A DNA stretch of 64,000 nt from CAVYHX01 sp963768415 (GCA_963768415.1 CAVYHX010000040.1:4977-68976); one strand, 5' to 3'. Positions 28,490 to 36,983 are shown, numbered from the stretch's first letter. Numbers and translations are program-made. Notes: generated by a model not told the origin, from the letters alone.

Positions 28490-28984
28490 ATGACTGTTTA
28501 CGCCATCGACAAGCTGATTGCCGAGACGCGCCGCGTCGCGGCCGAGTTCCGGCGTTCGACCGGGCAAACCCTGCCCGTTTCCGGCGAAATCGCCAAATAC
28601 GATGCGGCGCGCCTGCTGGGCCTGAACGCCTGCGAGCAGCGCACCGACGGTGTCGATGCCACCGAAAGGGTAGATGGCACTGGCCTGCGCTATCAGATCA
28701 AGGCGCGGATCATCGTGGACGGAAAAAAATCCGGGGCGCGTCTCGGCCAGCTCAACCCCGATGGTGCCTGGGACCGGATATTGCTGGTCATCATGGATAC
28801 CGACTATGAGCCGTGTGAAATCCATGCCGCCGACCGCGCTGACATACTCGATGCCCTCGGCGACACAGCCGGCAGCAGGCGCACCAACCGGGGCGCCCTG
28901 TCCGTCGCGAAATTCAAGATCATCAGCGAACTGGTGTGGACCCGCGAGAACGGACTGGAAGAAACGCTGTGGACGAACAACTAG
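28490..28984 (+). CDS. DUF6998-like protein of unknown function
   Basis: 164 residues, soluble. It reads EIAKYDAARLLGLNACEQRTDGVDATE...RYQIKARIIVDGKK, a pattern I associate with the DUF6998 family. The D...QIK arrangement hints at a restriction-endonuclease-like fold, but no catalytic activity is shown. It stands alone on the plus strand between the activator gene and fliT, interrupting the flagellar run. No SD is evident. Role unknown. Confidence 0.55.
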   Translation: MTVYAIDKLIAETRRVAAEFRRSTGQTLPVSGEIAKYDAARLLGLNACEQRTDGVDATERVDGTGLRYQIKARIIVDGKKSGARLGQLNPDGAWDRILLVIMDTDYEPCEIHAADRADILDALGDTAGSRRTNRGALSVAKFKIISELVWTRENGLEETLWTNN

Positions 28985-29011
28985 GTCACGAAAATGGGGA
29001 CATTTCTGGTG

Positions 29012-29353
29012 CTACCGGGAATTCTTGGTGTATTGCTGCATTGCATGGCGGCGCAGTTGCTGCTCGCCTGCCTTGACGAGACAGCCCTCCCGCGCCTTCC
29101 GGCCCAGATCTGAAATCTGTGCGTTGATATCCATTACTGTCTTGACCATATCGGCAACCGCAGCCGCATCGGCTGCATCGACCGGTTCTGCGAACAGCCT
29201 TTCGGCGAGCGCCTGCTGCTGCTCCTGTAACTGACTGACTGACACCCAGTCACCGGCCTGCGCCAGCTTTAGCATGCGCACACTGGCTGCGTGCAGCTCG
29301 GCCAGTTGCAGCTGGCGTGCGGCATCAGTCATTGACAACGTACCCGTGTTCAC
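29012..29353 (-). CDS. fliT: FliT-like flagellar chaperone
   Basis: 113 residues (106 from the ATG at 29332), mainly helical: ARQLQLAELHAASVRMLKLAQAGDW...DINAQISDLGRKAREG. Position after fliS and length fit FliT, the FliD export chaperone. GTG 29353 overlaps the fliS stop (GTGA). The family is weakly conserved, so the call rests on context as much as sequence. Confidence 0.75.
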   Translation of the reverse strand: MNTGTLSMTDAARQLQLAELHAASVRMLKLAQAGDWVSVSQLQEQQQALAERLFAEPVDAADAAAVADMVKTVMDINAQISDLGRKAREGCLVKAGEQQLRRHAMQQYTKNSR

Positions 29354-29784
29354 GCGCCGGCGACGGATTGCAGCGTCTGGCCGCCGTTGATGGCCTCTGC
29401 GGGAATGGCATCCCAGCCACGCTTGACTTCCTGGAGCAGGCTGGTGACTTCATCAAGTGCGGCAAGATCATTGTTCGCATGCGCCTCCATGAGGCGTCTG
29501 ACCATGTAGTCGTAGAGGTTGTCGAGATTACCCGCAAGTTCGCCGCCGGCATCCAGATCCAGGCTGTCGCGCAAGCCGATAATAATGGAGCTGGCGCTGG
29601 TGATGTGATTGCCCTTTTCTGCAATTGCCTTGCGCTGCATGGCGCCCTTGGCCATGGCGATCTTGCCGAGCGCGCCGTCCAGGAGCATCTGGATCAGGCG
29701 GTGAGGTGTTGCCTCGGTCACACCGGTCTGAGTACCAACTGCGGCATACTCGCCAGCAGCGCCCTGTTCACCTGTATTTTTCAT
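29350..29784 (-). CDS. fliS: FliS, flagellin export chaperone
   Basis: 144 residues. AAVGTQTGVTEATPHRLIQMLLDGAL and AKGAMQRKAIAEKGNHITSASSIIIGLRDSLD are diagnostic of FliS, which caps the C-terminus of unpolymerised flagellin. It is separated from fliD by a ~650-base repeat-filled gap, unusual for this gene pair, and so may have its own promoter; none was convincing. Confidence 0.95.
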   Translation of the reverse strand: MKNTGEQGAAGEYAAVGTQTGVTEATPHRLIQMLLDGALGKIAMAKGAMQRKAIAEKGNHITSASSIIIGLRDSLDLDAGGELAGNLDNLYDYMVRRLMEAHANNDLAALDEVTSLLQEVKRGWDAIPAEAINGGQTLQSVAGA

Positions 29785-29945
29785 ATTGCCGGGCCCTTGT
29801 TCGGTTTATTTGCCTGAGACTGCGCAAAATCGTCTGTTGGCTATCATGCCAGCTGTGGTTCAAATAGTGATCGCTACCTTATGTATTGGCAGGAACAGGA
29901 CGGAACTGAAGCGGTTTTATTTGAATGCAGGTGGTTTTTTAGTTG

Positions 29946-30424
29946 CGGATCTTTCCCAGATTGAGTGGATAAATAAATCGATTCAGACGTGACGCATGCC
30001 TGCTGATGGCAAGGTTGCTGGCCGAATGAATTCGGCCCTACTCAATCAGCCCTGCAGGGTCGAATGAATTCGGCCAGCAGTGTTTCATCATCATCGAATC
30101 AAACCTGCAGGGTCGAATTCATTCGACCAGCGGTGTTTCATCGTCATTGAATCAAACCTGTAGGGTCGAATTCATTCGACCAGCGGTGTTTCATCGTCAT
30201 TGAATCAAACCTGTAGGGTCGAATTCATTCGACCAGCAGTGTTGCAGCGTCATTGAATCAAACCTGTAGGGTCGAATTCATTCGACCAGCGGTGATTTCA
30301 TTGTCATTGAATCAAACCTGTAGGGTCGAATTCATTCGACCAGCGGGATTTCAACGTCATCTGTCAGCCAGATGCAATTGTTGGCCGAATGAATTCGGCC
30401 CTACTACCCGGTCGATTCGAGGAA
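29946..30424. repeat. Composite repeat element B (53-bp units with conserved ends)
   Basis: Fills most of the fliS-fliD gap. About six tandem units of ~53 bp, each a palindrome GGTCGAATTCATTCGACC plus a near-constant spacer ending cattgaatcaaacctg. The array is bounded by two terminal copies of the palindrome (GGCCGAATGAATTCGGCC, 30020-30037 and 30383-30400). Its outer flanks, beginning GGATCTTTCCC...TTGAGTGG and ending CTACTACCC..TCGATTCG, are nearly the same as those of the element at 53308-53730. It ends seven bases from the fliD stop. Confidence 0.92.
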
Positions 30425-30430
30425 GAGTCC

Positions 30431-31792
30431 TTAGTTGTTATTACTACCGTAGGTCGGCAACTGCTTCAGCTGCTGGGACAGGTAGTCGCTGGTCACCTGC
30501 ATGCTGCCCAGCAGGGTATCCAGGTTGGTGAACTGCGCATACAGGTTTGCCTCGACCTGGGAGAGACGGTATTCCAGGGAGATCTCGCGGGTTTCCAGGG
30601 AACGCTTGCGGTCCTCGAGACCGTCGGTACGGCCCTGGATCAGGCCTTCGATGCCCAGCCAGCCTTCGACCAGTGTATCGAGCCGGTTGGCATAGCCCTG
30701 GCCGTCAGTGGCAAACAGCTCGGACACCGCACTGAAATCATTCTCCAGCGCACTCTCCACGGCGGCGCCGTTCACGGTCATGATGCCGTTGCGATCGAAT
30801 GACACGCCGATTTCGGCAAGATAACTCAAGCCACTGCTCAGACCACTGGCGGGCGTGTTGAGTGTGCTGCGCAGACTCAGGCCAATACTGAAGATCGAAC
30901 TGTCCGCCTCCAGCTCATTGGCGCGCAGGGTCTCGATCGTGGTTTGCAATTCGTTGTACGCCTCGGCAAAGGCCGTGACCGACTCGCCCACGGCCTCCAG
31001 GTTGCGCCCAACCGTCAGAGTATGTTCCGTTCCAGGCTCGGCGTTATGCAGGTCGAGGCTGATACCGGAGAGCATATCGTCGATGGTGTTGGTACCGCGC
31101 GTAACCGTGTAACCGTCCACGACAACTTCGGCATCCAGTTCTTCGAGATCGTTGCCAATGTCATTGACGGTTTCGAAGTCGAAGGTATCGTCTTTTATTT
31201 TTCCCGAATAATCCAGGGTCAGCGCATTTGCCGCCCCGCTATCGTCTGCCGACAGGATCAGCTTCTGGTTGCCGTCATTGCCAAAGATGATCGAGGCGCT
31301 GACACCGGGATTATCGGTGGCGGTGTTGATGGCATCACGCACACCACTCAGCGTCAACGCCGAGCTCAGGTCAACCGTCACGATAGCTGCAGGATCTGCG
31401 CCGACCTGGATGGTCAGCGCATCGTTGTTTTTTCCGCCAAAGGTATCGGTGTCGAGAAATTCTGCACTACCGAACTTGTGGTGTTCCGCGAGGCGCACCA
31501 CTTCGATGTCGAAGGTTGCCGGCGCCGCGCTGCTATTGGCACTCGCGGTAAAGATGTCATCGTTGGTAGAGGTCGCCGTATATATTTTCAGGGCAGACGG
31601 GGTACTGAGATTCTGCATGGCTGTCTGGAAGGTGGCCAGGGCGCTCTTGAGTGTGCCGAAGGCACTGACCTGGGCATCCAGCTGGGTCTGCTTCTGCTGC
31701 AGGGCAACCAGCGGCTGCCGCTCGATCTCCATCAATTGACTGACGATGTTATCGACGTCCAGCCCGGAACCGATTCCTGCTGCAGTTAACAT
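30431..31792 (-). CDS. fliD: FliD, flagellar filament cap
   Basis: 453 residues. The N-terminus AAGIGSGLDVDNIVSQLMEIERQPL is the FliD signature, with a long D1-D3 region (FDIEVVRLAEHHKFGSAEF...) and a C-terminal coiled coil (LDTLLGSMQVTSDYLSQQLKQL). It caps the filament and folds flagellin. Complete and in frame. Confidence 0.96.
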   Translation of the reverse strand: MLTAAGIGSGLDVDNIVSQLMEIERQPLVALQQKQTQLDAQVSAFGTLKSALATFQTAMQNLSTPSALKIYTATSTNDDIFTASANSSAAPATFDIEVVRLAEHHKFGSAEFLDTDTFGGKNNDALTIQVGADPAAIVTVDLSSALTLSGVRDAINTATDNPGVSASIIFGNDGNQKLILSADDSGAANALTLDYSGKIKDDTFDFETVNDIGNDLEELDAEVVVDGYTVTRGTNTIDDMLSGISLDLHNAEPGTEHTLTVGRNLEAVGESVTAFAEAYNELQTTIETLRANELEADSSIFSIGLSLRSTLNTPASGLSSGLSYLAEIGVSFDRNGIMTVNGAAVESALENDFSAVSELFATDGQGYANRLDTLVEGWLGIEGLIQGRTDGLEDRKRSLETREISLEYRLSQVEANLYAQFTNLDTLLGSMQVTSDYLSQQLKQLPTYGSNNN

Positions 31793-31858
31793 ACCTGTCT
31801 CCCTCGCGGGTAGTCCGCTACCCTTGTCATTGCTTCATGCCTGGCCGGTAATTCCCGG

Positions 31859-32239
31859 TCAGGCCTCTTTATCCACACTCAGGCTGGAAAACTCCCTGAG
31901 ATGGTGCATCACCGTCAGCATTTCCTCTGACGGAATCTGCCGAATCACTTCATCGGTTTCCGTGTCCACCACCCGGACGATCGTGCGCCCGCTGACTTCG
32001 TCGGTACTGAAGCGCAGGCTGTGCTGCCCCTGCTGCATATTTTCATTGAGCTCGCTGACTGCTTTTTCCAGCTGTTCCGCTGACATCCCTTGCCGTGCCG
32101 TGTCGGCCGGGGGACTCGCGTCCCGTGTCTTGCCGGCATCCAGGGCTGCCGCTTCGACCCGCGGGTTCGCTACCCGGGGTCCGGCACCTCTTCCTGCATG
32201 GGGTGCCAACTGAGAGATCATGTCTGTCATGTCAATCAC
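31859..32239 (-). CDS. flaG: FlaG family protein
   Basis: 126 residues: a variable N-terminus then the FlaG domain (LRFSTDEVSGRTIVRVVDTETDEVIRQIPSEEMLTVM). FlaG influences filament length in polar flagellates. Lies between the last flagellin and fliD as in Vibrio and Pseudomonas. A hairpin (CCGGGC...GCCCGG, 32262-32279) sits in the leader just upstream. Confidence 0.92.
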   Translation of the reverse strand: MIDMTDMISQLAPHAGRGAGPRVANPRVEAAALDAGKTRDASPPADTARQGMSAEQLEKAVSELNENMQQGQHSLRFSTDEVSGRTIVRVVDTETDEVIRQIPSEEMLTVMHHLREFSSLSVDKEA

Positions 32240-32296
32240 CTGCTAGTTAAATCGGGTAGAACCGGGCGTCCCTGCCCGGCACCTGCCCTGTTGCCG

Positions 32297-33122
32297 TTAC
32301 TGCAGCAGTGATAACACCGACTGCGGTATTGCATTGGCCTGGGCCACCATTGCCGTACCTGCCTGTTGCAGGATCTGGAAACGCGTCAGGTTGGCGGTCT
32401 CCATGGCAAAGTCGGCGTCCATGATGCGCCCGCGGGAAGCCGCCTGGTTCTCGGCCGCCACCTGCAGGTTGTTCACCACCGACTGGAAGCGGTTCTGCAC
32501 CGCACCATAGGTCGCCCGTGTCGTGGTCACCGCATCCAGTGCAGTCATCGACCAGGTCAATCGCGGCAGTCGCGTTAGTGGCGTCCTGCACATCACCGGC
32601 AACCGCCAGCGGAACCGCACCACCGGCCGCATTCAGGTTAGTGGTCGCGACCGTAATAGTGTCACCGTTATTGGCGCCCACCTGGAACACCTGGTTACCG
32701 GCAGTTGCCAGCACGGCAATGCCGTTGAACTTGGTCGCGTTGATCTGGCGTGTGACCTCTGCGCCCAGCGCCTGGTACTCGGCATCCAGGTTGTCACGGT
32801 CAGTATCACCGTTGGTGGCGTTGGCCGACTGCACCGCCAGCTCGCGCATGCGCTGCAGCATGTTGCCGACCTCGGCGAGTCCGCCTTCGGCCGTCTGCGA
32901 CAGCGAAATCGCATCGTTGGCATTACGAATCGCCACGTTGAGACCGCGCACCTGCGCTTCCATGCGTGAGGCAATCGCCAGGCCAGCCGCGTCATCCTTC
33001 GCACTGTTGACCCGCAGACCGGAGGACAACCGCTCCATGGCGGTCGCCAGGCCCGTCTGGGTCCTGGACAGATTGCGCTGTGCCGTCAGCGACATCAGAT
33101 TGGTATTAACAGATAAAGCCAT
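32297..33122 (-). CDS. fliC: Flagellin, third copy (frameshifted)
   Basis: About 275 residues. Conserved D0/D1 N-terminus (ALSVNTNLMSLTAQRNLSRTQ) and C-terminus (NLTRFQILQQAGTAMVAQANA...SVLSLLQ). One extra base near 32549 breaks the frame between AAIDLVD and ALDAVTTTRATYG. Terminal regions are almost identical at DNA level to the two upstream copies, while the middle (~140-190) diverges most of the three, including loss of the NGIAILGA motif for NGIAVLAT. Own sigma-28-like promoter upstream. Confidence 0.92.
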
Positions 33123-33174
33123 TGTCTTTCTCCTTTCTCCGGACTATGTAATATCCGGATTCAATTCAGTTTCT

Positions 33175-33210
33175 GGCGGATATATTGCCCTGTCGGGAAT
33201 ATTCACCGCC
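33175..33210 (-). promoter_or_regulatory. Leader hairpin of flagellin 3
   Basis: Inverted repeat GGCGG...ATAT / ATATTCACCGCC in the 5' leader, ~52 bases before the ATG. The same element occurs before the other two flagellins, each starting ten bases after the -10 box. Confidence 0.6.
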
Positions 33211-33220
33211 TCTATTTGCA

Positions 33221-33247
33221 GTATCGGTTACTGCAGCAACTGCAGTA
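33221..33247 (-). promoter_or_regulatory. Sigma-28-like promoter of flagellin 3
   Basis: Minus strand: TACTG, 15 bases, CCGATAC, against the FliA consensus TAAAG-N15-CCGATAA. The -35 and spacer lie in the last codons of flagellin 2 and the -10 immediately follows its stop. Identical to the site before flagellin 2. Confidence 0.55.
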
Positions 33248-34064
33248 CCGACTGCGGAATTGCATTCGCCTGGGCCACCATTGCCGTGCCTGCCTGCTGC
33301 AGGATCTGGAAACGCGTCAGGTTGGCGGTCTCCATGGCAAAGTCGGCGTCCATGATGCGCCCGCGGGAAGCTGCCTGGTTCTCGGATGCGACCTGCAGGT
33401 TGTTTATCACCGACTGGAAACGGTTCTGCACCGCACCGTAGGTGGCACGCTCGGTGGTTATTCGGTCCAAGGCCGTATCGACCAGATCGATGGCCGCCTT
33501 TGCAGTCGCATCGGTGGCAATCGTAGCCGTCGCAGGTGTCACGGCCGCGGCCAGAATGGCGGCATGGTCGTCCAGCTGGACGGTCGTCACCGTGATCTGG
33601 TCACCGCTATTGGCACCCACCTGGAAATCCTGATCACCGGCATCGGCACCCAGAATGGCAATGCCGTTGAACTCGGTAGACTGCAGCTGACGCACCACTT
33701 CATCGGACAGCGCCTTGTATTCCGCCTGCAGGTTGGTCCGGTCCGACGAGCCATTGGTGGCGTTGGCCGACTGCACCGCCAGCTCGCGCATGCGCTGCAG
33801 CATGTTGCCGACCTCGGCGAGTCCGCCTTCGGCCGTCTGCGACAGCGAAATCGCATCGTTGGCATTACGAATCGCCACGTTGAGACCGCGCACCTGCGCT
33901 TCCATGCGTGAGGCAATCGCCAGGCCAGCCGCGTCATCCTTCGCACTGTTGACCCGCAGACCGGAGGACAACCGCTCCATGGCGGTCGCCAGGCCCGTCT
34001 GGGTCCTGGACAGATTGCGCTGTGCCGTCATCGACATTAAGTTGGTATTAACAGATAAAGCCAT
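33228..34064 (-). CDS. fliC: Flagellin, second copy
   Basis: 278 residues, complete. N- and C-terminal D0/D1 helices as in the other copies; the central ~50 residues (AGDQDFQVGANSGDQITVTTVQLDDH) differ. At this size it lacks extended D2/D3 domains, typical of short polar flagellins. Ends LLQ-stop, with the next gene's promoter overlapping the stop codon. Confidence 0.96.
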   Translation of the reverse strand: MALSVNTNLMSMTAQRNLSRTQTGLATAMERLSSGLRVNSAKDDAAGLAIASRMEAQVRGLNVAIRNANDAISLSQTAEGGLAEVGNMLQRMRELAVQSANATNGSSDRTNLQAEYKALSDEVVRQLQSTEFNGIAILGADAGDQDFQVGANSGDQITVTTVQLDDHAAILAAAVTPATATIATDATAKAAIDLVDTALDRITTERATYGAVQNRFQSVINNLQVASENQAASRGRIMDADFAMETANLTRFQILQQAGTAMVAQANAIPQSVLQLLQ

Positions 34065-34119
34065 TTTCCTTTACTCCTGTGCCCCGGACCTGGTTACATC
34101 CGGGATCAATTCAGTTTCT

Positions 34120-34156
34120 GGCGGATATATCAACCTGTCGGGTGATATTCACCGCC
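34120..34156 (-). promoter_or_regulatory. Leader hairpin of flagellin 2
   Basis: Imperfect inverted repeat GGCGGATATATCAACC / GGTGATATTCACCGCC in the 5' leader, ~56 bases before the ATG; conserved relative to the leaders of flagellins 1 and 3. Confidence 0.6.
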
Positions 34157-34166
34157 TTCATTTGCA

Positions 34167-34193
34167 GTATCGGTTACTGCAGCAACTGCAGTA
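34167..34193 (-). promoter_or_regulatory. Sigma-28-like promoter of flagellin 2
   Basis: Minus strand TACTG-N15-CCGATAC, same as for flagellin 3, overlapping the 3' end of flagellin 1. Six of seven -10 positions and three of five -35 positions match the FliA consensus. Confidence 0.55.
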
Positions 34194-34998
34194 CCGACTG
34201 CGGAATTGCATTCGCCTGGGCCACCATTGCCGTGCCTGCCTGCTGCAGGATCTGGAAACGCGTCAGGTTGGCGGTCTCCATGGCAAAGTCGGCGTCCATG
34301 ATGCGTCCACGGGAAGCCGCCTGGTTCTCGGCCGCCACCTGCAGGTTGTTCACCACTGACTGGAAGCGGTTCTGCACCGCACCGTAGGTGGCACGCTCGG
34401 TGGTCACCCGGTCCAGCGCCGTATCAACCAGGTCAATCGCCGCCTTTGCCAGGACATCTGTGGTAATAGTGGTCCCGGTCGCACCGGTGATGTTGGCATG
34501 GGTGTCCAGCCGGACGGTCGTCACGGAAATCGTGTCACCGTTATTGGCGCCCACCTGGAACACCTGCGCACCGGCATTGGCACCCAGGATGGCAATGCCG
34601 TTGAACTCGGTGGCCGCCAGCTGACGCACGACCTCGGTACCCAGGGCGGCGTATTCCGCATTCAGGTTGGTCCGGTCCGACGTACCGTTGGTGGCATTGG
34701 CCGACTGCACCGCCAGCTCGCGCATGCGCTGCAGCATGTTGCCGACCTCGGCGAGGCCGCCTTCGGCCGTCTGCGACAGCGAAATCGCATCGTTGGCATT
34801 ACGAATCGCCACGTTGAGACCGCGCACCTGCGCTTCCATGCGTGAGGCAATCGCCAGGCCAGCCGCGTCATCCTTCGCACTGTTGACCCGCAGACCGGAG
34901 GACAACCGCTCCATGGCGGTCGCCAGGCCCGTCTGGGTCCTGGACAGATTGCGCTGTGCCGTCATCGACATTAGGTTGGTATTAACAGATAAAGCCAT
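34174..34998 (-). CDS. fliC: Flagellin, first copy
   Basis: 274 residues, complete and in frame. D0/D1 segments (AERQ-type: QRNLSRTQTGLATAMERLSSGLRVNSAKDDAAG) and the C-terminal LLQ are shared with the two downstream copies. It has GGAG-type spacing before ATG 34998 and is the only copy with a separate upstream promoter region not overlapping another gene, so it is probably the most regulated of the three. Confidence 0.96.
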   Translation of the reverse strand: MALSVNTNLMSMTAQRNLSRTQTGLATAMERLSSGLRVNSAKDDAAGLAIASRMEAQVRGLNVAIRNANDAISLSQTAEGGLAEVGNMLQRMRELAVQSANATNGTSDRTNLNAEYAALGTEVVRQLAATEFNGIAILGANAGAQVFQVGANNGDTISVTTVRLDTHANITGATGTTITTDVLAKAAIDLVDTALDRVTTERATYGAVQNRFQSVVNNLQVAAENQAASRGRIMDADFAMETANLTRFQILQQAGTAMVAQANAIPQSVLQLLQ

Positions 34999-35052
34999 GT
35001 TTGTTTCTCCTTATGCACCGGTCTGTACCTAAACCCGGCTCAGTTCATCGCT

Positions 35053-35088
35053 GGCGGATATATCACCGGTCGGGTGATATTCACCGCC
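35053..35088 (-). promoter_or_regulatory. Leader hairpin of flagellin 1
   Basis: Near-perfect inverted repeat GGCGGATATATCACC / GGTGATATTCACCGCC, ~55 bases before the ATG and ten bases after the -10 box, so it would form the very 5' end of the transcript. Confidence 0.6.
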
Positions 35089-35098
35089 TCCAGCCACC

Positions 35099-35125
35099 TT
35101 AACGTCCTCTGCAATTTAATCTTTA
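35099..35125 (-). promoter_or_regulatory. Sigma-28-like promoter of flagellin 1
   Basis: Minus strand TAAAG-N15-ACGTTAA: perfect -35, five of seven -10 positions. Spacing to the leader hairpin is the same as in the other two flagellins. The remaining gap to 35319 holds the divergent gene's upstream region with no clear promoter. Confidence 0.6.
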
Positions 35126-35319
35126 GGAATAATCGTCAGTTTTATGACGGACGCTGTTTTCGCCGCTAACCACACGCTGACAATTTCCCCGGGCAGACCC
35201 GCCCCGCCACCGGTGAACGCCCGTGGCTCAGGTGAAAAAAGCTTCAGTTATCAAGCGCCGGGTTCGATAACCACTGGGCAGGTATATATTGATGCCGGCG
35301 GACCAGGAGTCGATAGGAA

Positions 35320-36037
35320 ATGAAAAACCGACGCAATTACTACCGTATCCTGCATGTCCAGGCCGATGCACCTGTGGCTGTCATCAAGGCCAGCTATCGC
35401 ACCCAGATGCAGAAATTGAAGTTGCATCCGGATCTCGGCGGCGATGACTGGAATGCCGCCGTCCTGAACGAGGCCTATGCCATTCTCTCCAACACAAAAA
35501 AGCGTGCCGCATACGACCGGGAATGGCTGCTGGACAAAGACCCGGGCATCTCCCCTTCACGCGGCGCGTCCGGGCACTGCGCAGGAGGCGCCTGCTGCCC
35601 ATAACCGGCACGACACGGCGCTGTGCCCCTTCTGTGCGACCCCAAAACCGGTGAAACCAGGTTACGGTGATGCGACCGACTGTCCCGGGTGCCAGGGCCC
35701 CCTGCAGGTTGCCGGCCGCCTGCGACTGGCGGATAGCTCCCGGCGCGCGCTGGAACGCCAGGCATACCAGGCTCCGATGCACTACTGCAGCGCGCCGGGT
35801 ACACCACCTCAGTCCGGCATCCTGCACGACCTGTCACCGCTCGGCCTGCAGTTCCAGTGTCCGGAATGCCTCAGTGAGGGCCAGATCATCCGGATCGTCA
35901 GTGACACCCTGGCGGCGATCGCACGGGTTTCGCACAGCACTGCCAGCCCAACCGGCACTGGTTATCTCACGGGCGTGGAGTTCCTCACCCTGCGCTTCCA
36001 GGACCGTTGCGGGACATTTTTTTCCGGGCAGGTTTAA
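35320..36037 (+). CDS. J-domain / zinc-ribbon / PilZ-like fusion protein (frameshifted)
   Basis: About 239 residues in two frames joined near 35570. Residues 1-70 form a J-domain (NYYRILHVQADAPVAVIKASY, HPD motif in KLHPDLGG, YAILSNTKKRAAYD). A zinc-ribbon-like CPFC...CPGC follows at ~105-130. The C-terminal half resembles PilZ, with DLSPLG matching DxSxxG and RRALERQAY as a possible arginine cluster. It would couple DnaK recruitment to c-di-GMP binding. Lies divergent from the flagellins and upstream of the pilus cluster. The PilZ call is by motif only. Confidence 0.65.
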
Positions 36038-36227
36038 GCAGCGGCTCGAACGGCGTGCGCACGCAGGCCAGCCTGGTCATACCCGCCTGAAGCAGACGAC
36101 TGACCGCCAATGCAATGGCGCCCCGGCACAGATGGGCGCTGACAAGCGGCCCTGCACCTCAATTTATTGACGCTTATTGGCCTTCTAATAAACCACTTAT
36201 TCAATAAATTCAAAAAGATACAGCTTG

Positions 36228-36243
36228 TGGCAGGAAAATTGCA
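36228..36243 (+). promoter_or_regulatory. Sigma-54 promoter at the head of the MSHA cluster
   Basis: TGGCAGGAAAATTGCA matches TGGCACG-N4-TTGCW with one mismatch and exact spacing, 138 bases before mshI2. The rest of the 36038-36380 gap is AT-rich and otherwise featureless. Confidence 0.6.
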
Positions 36244-36380
36244 GATTATTTGTCAATTCATGGACACCTACCTGGCTCAAACTCGTACTGGCCTGGCCGT
36301 TACAAGCCATGTCAATCAAACACTTGCTGACGGCATTGCGCGTGCCGGCGGCAATACCCGAATGTGAGGCGAGGCGCACT

Positions 36381-36983
36381 ATGTACCAACAAATTAACTT
36401 GTATCAGCCCGTGTTCCGCCAGCAACACAAGGTATTTTCTGCGCGCACCCTGGCGCAGATCTTTGTTGCCATGACGGTGCTGCTGCTGGCGTTGTACGGC
36501 CATGCACGCTGGACACTGGCCGGTTTGCAGCGCACCTCCGCTGCCATGGGCGAACAGTATGCGCAACTCGCCGAACGCCTGGGCGCGCTCGAGGACGCCG
36601 GCAACAGTGCGGCCGCCATGCCGCTGGATACCGAAGTCGATCAACTGCAAAACACGATTGCGGCGCGCAAGCGGCTGCTGGAACAGTTCAGTCAACTGGT
36701 CATCGATGAACGCCCCGGCTTCGGCGACGTGTTCGACACCCTCGCGCGGTACTCACTGCCGGGCCTGTGGCTGACCGGCATCAGCCTGCTCGAGGACGGG
36801 TATACCGAGCTCCGTGGTACTGCGGTGAATGCGCGGCTGGTGCCACGCTACCTGCAGCTGCTGCCCGCCCAGGAACATCTCAATGCACTCAACCCCGGGT
36901 CCGTCAGCCTGGAACGCCGGGATGGGGAGAACACCGAGGTCGACTTCAAGTTACGCAGCATCATTAAGGGCAGAACGAGTTGA
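36381..36983 (+). CDS. mshI2: PilN-like MSHA biogenesis protein
   Basis: About 200 residues: MYQQINLYQPVFRQQHKVFSA is the typical PilN/MshI2 start, followed by one membrane helix (TLAQIFVAMTVLLLALYGHAR) and a periplasmic part with a coiled coil. It forms the inner-membrane alignment platform with MshJ and the PilM-like MshI. GAGG lies upstream of ATG 36381. Overlaps mshJ (TGATG). Confidence 0.88.
   Translation: MYQQINLYQPVFRQQHKVFSARTLAQIFVAMTVLLLALYGHARWTLAGLQRTSAAMGEQYAQLAERLGALEDAGNSAAAMPLDTEVDQLQNTIAARKRLLEQFSQLVIDERPGFGDVFDTLARYSLPGLWLTGISLLEDGYTELRGTAVNARLVPRYLQLLPAQEHLNALNPGSVSLERRDGENTEVDFKLRSIIKGRTS

Noticed and set aside
30018..30404. CRISPR-like periodicity in the 53-bp arrays
   Set aside because: Both the palindromic part and the 26-bp intervening part are nearly identical between units, so there are no variable spacers, and no cas genes are present.
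32262..32279. Terminator between the last flagellin and flaG
   Set aside because: CCGGGC/GCCCGG stem is short and lacks a T-tract; left as a note under flaG.
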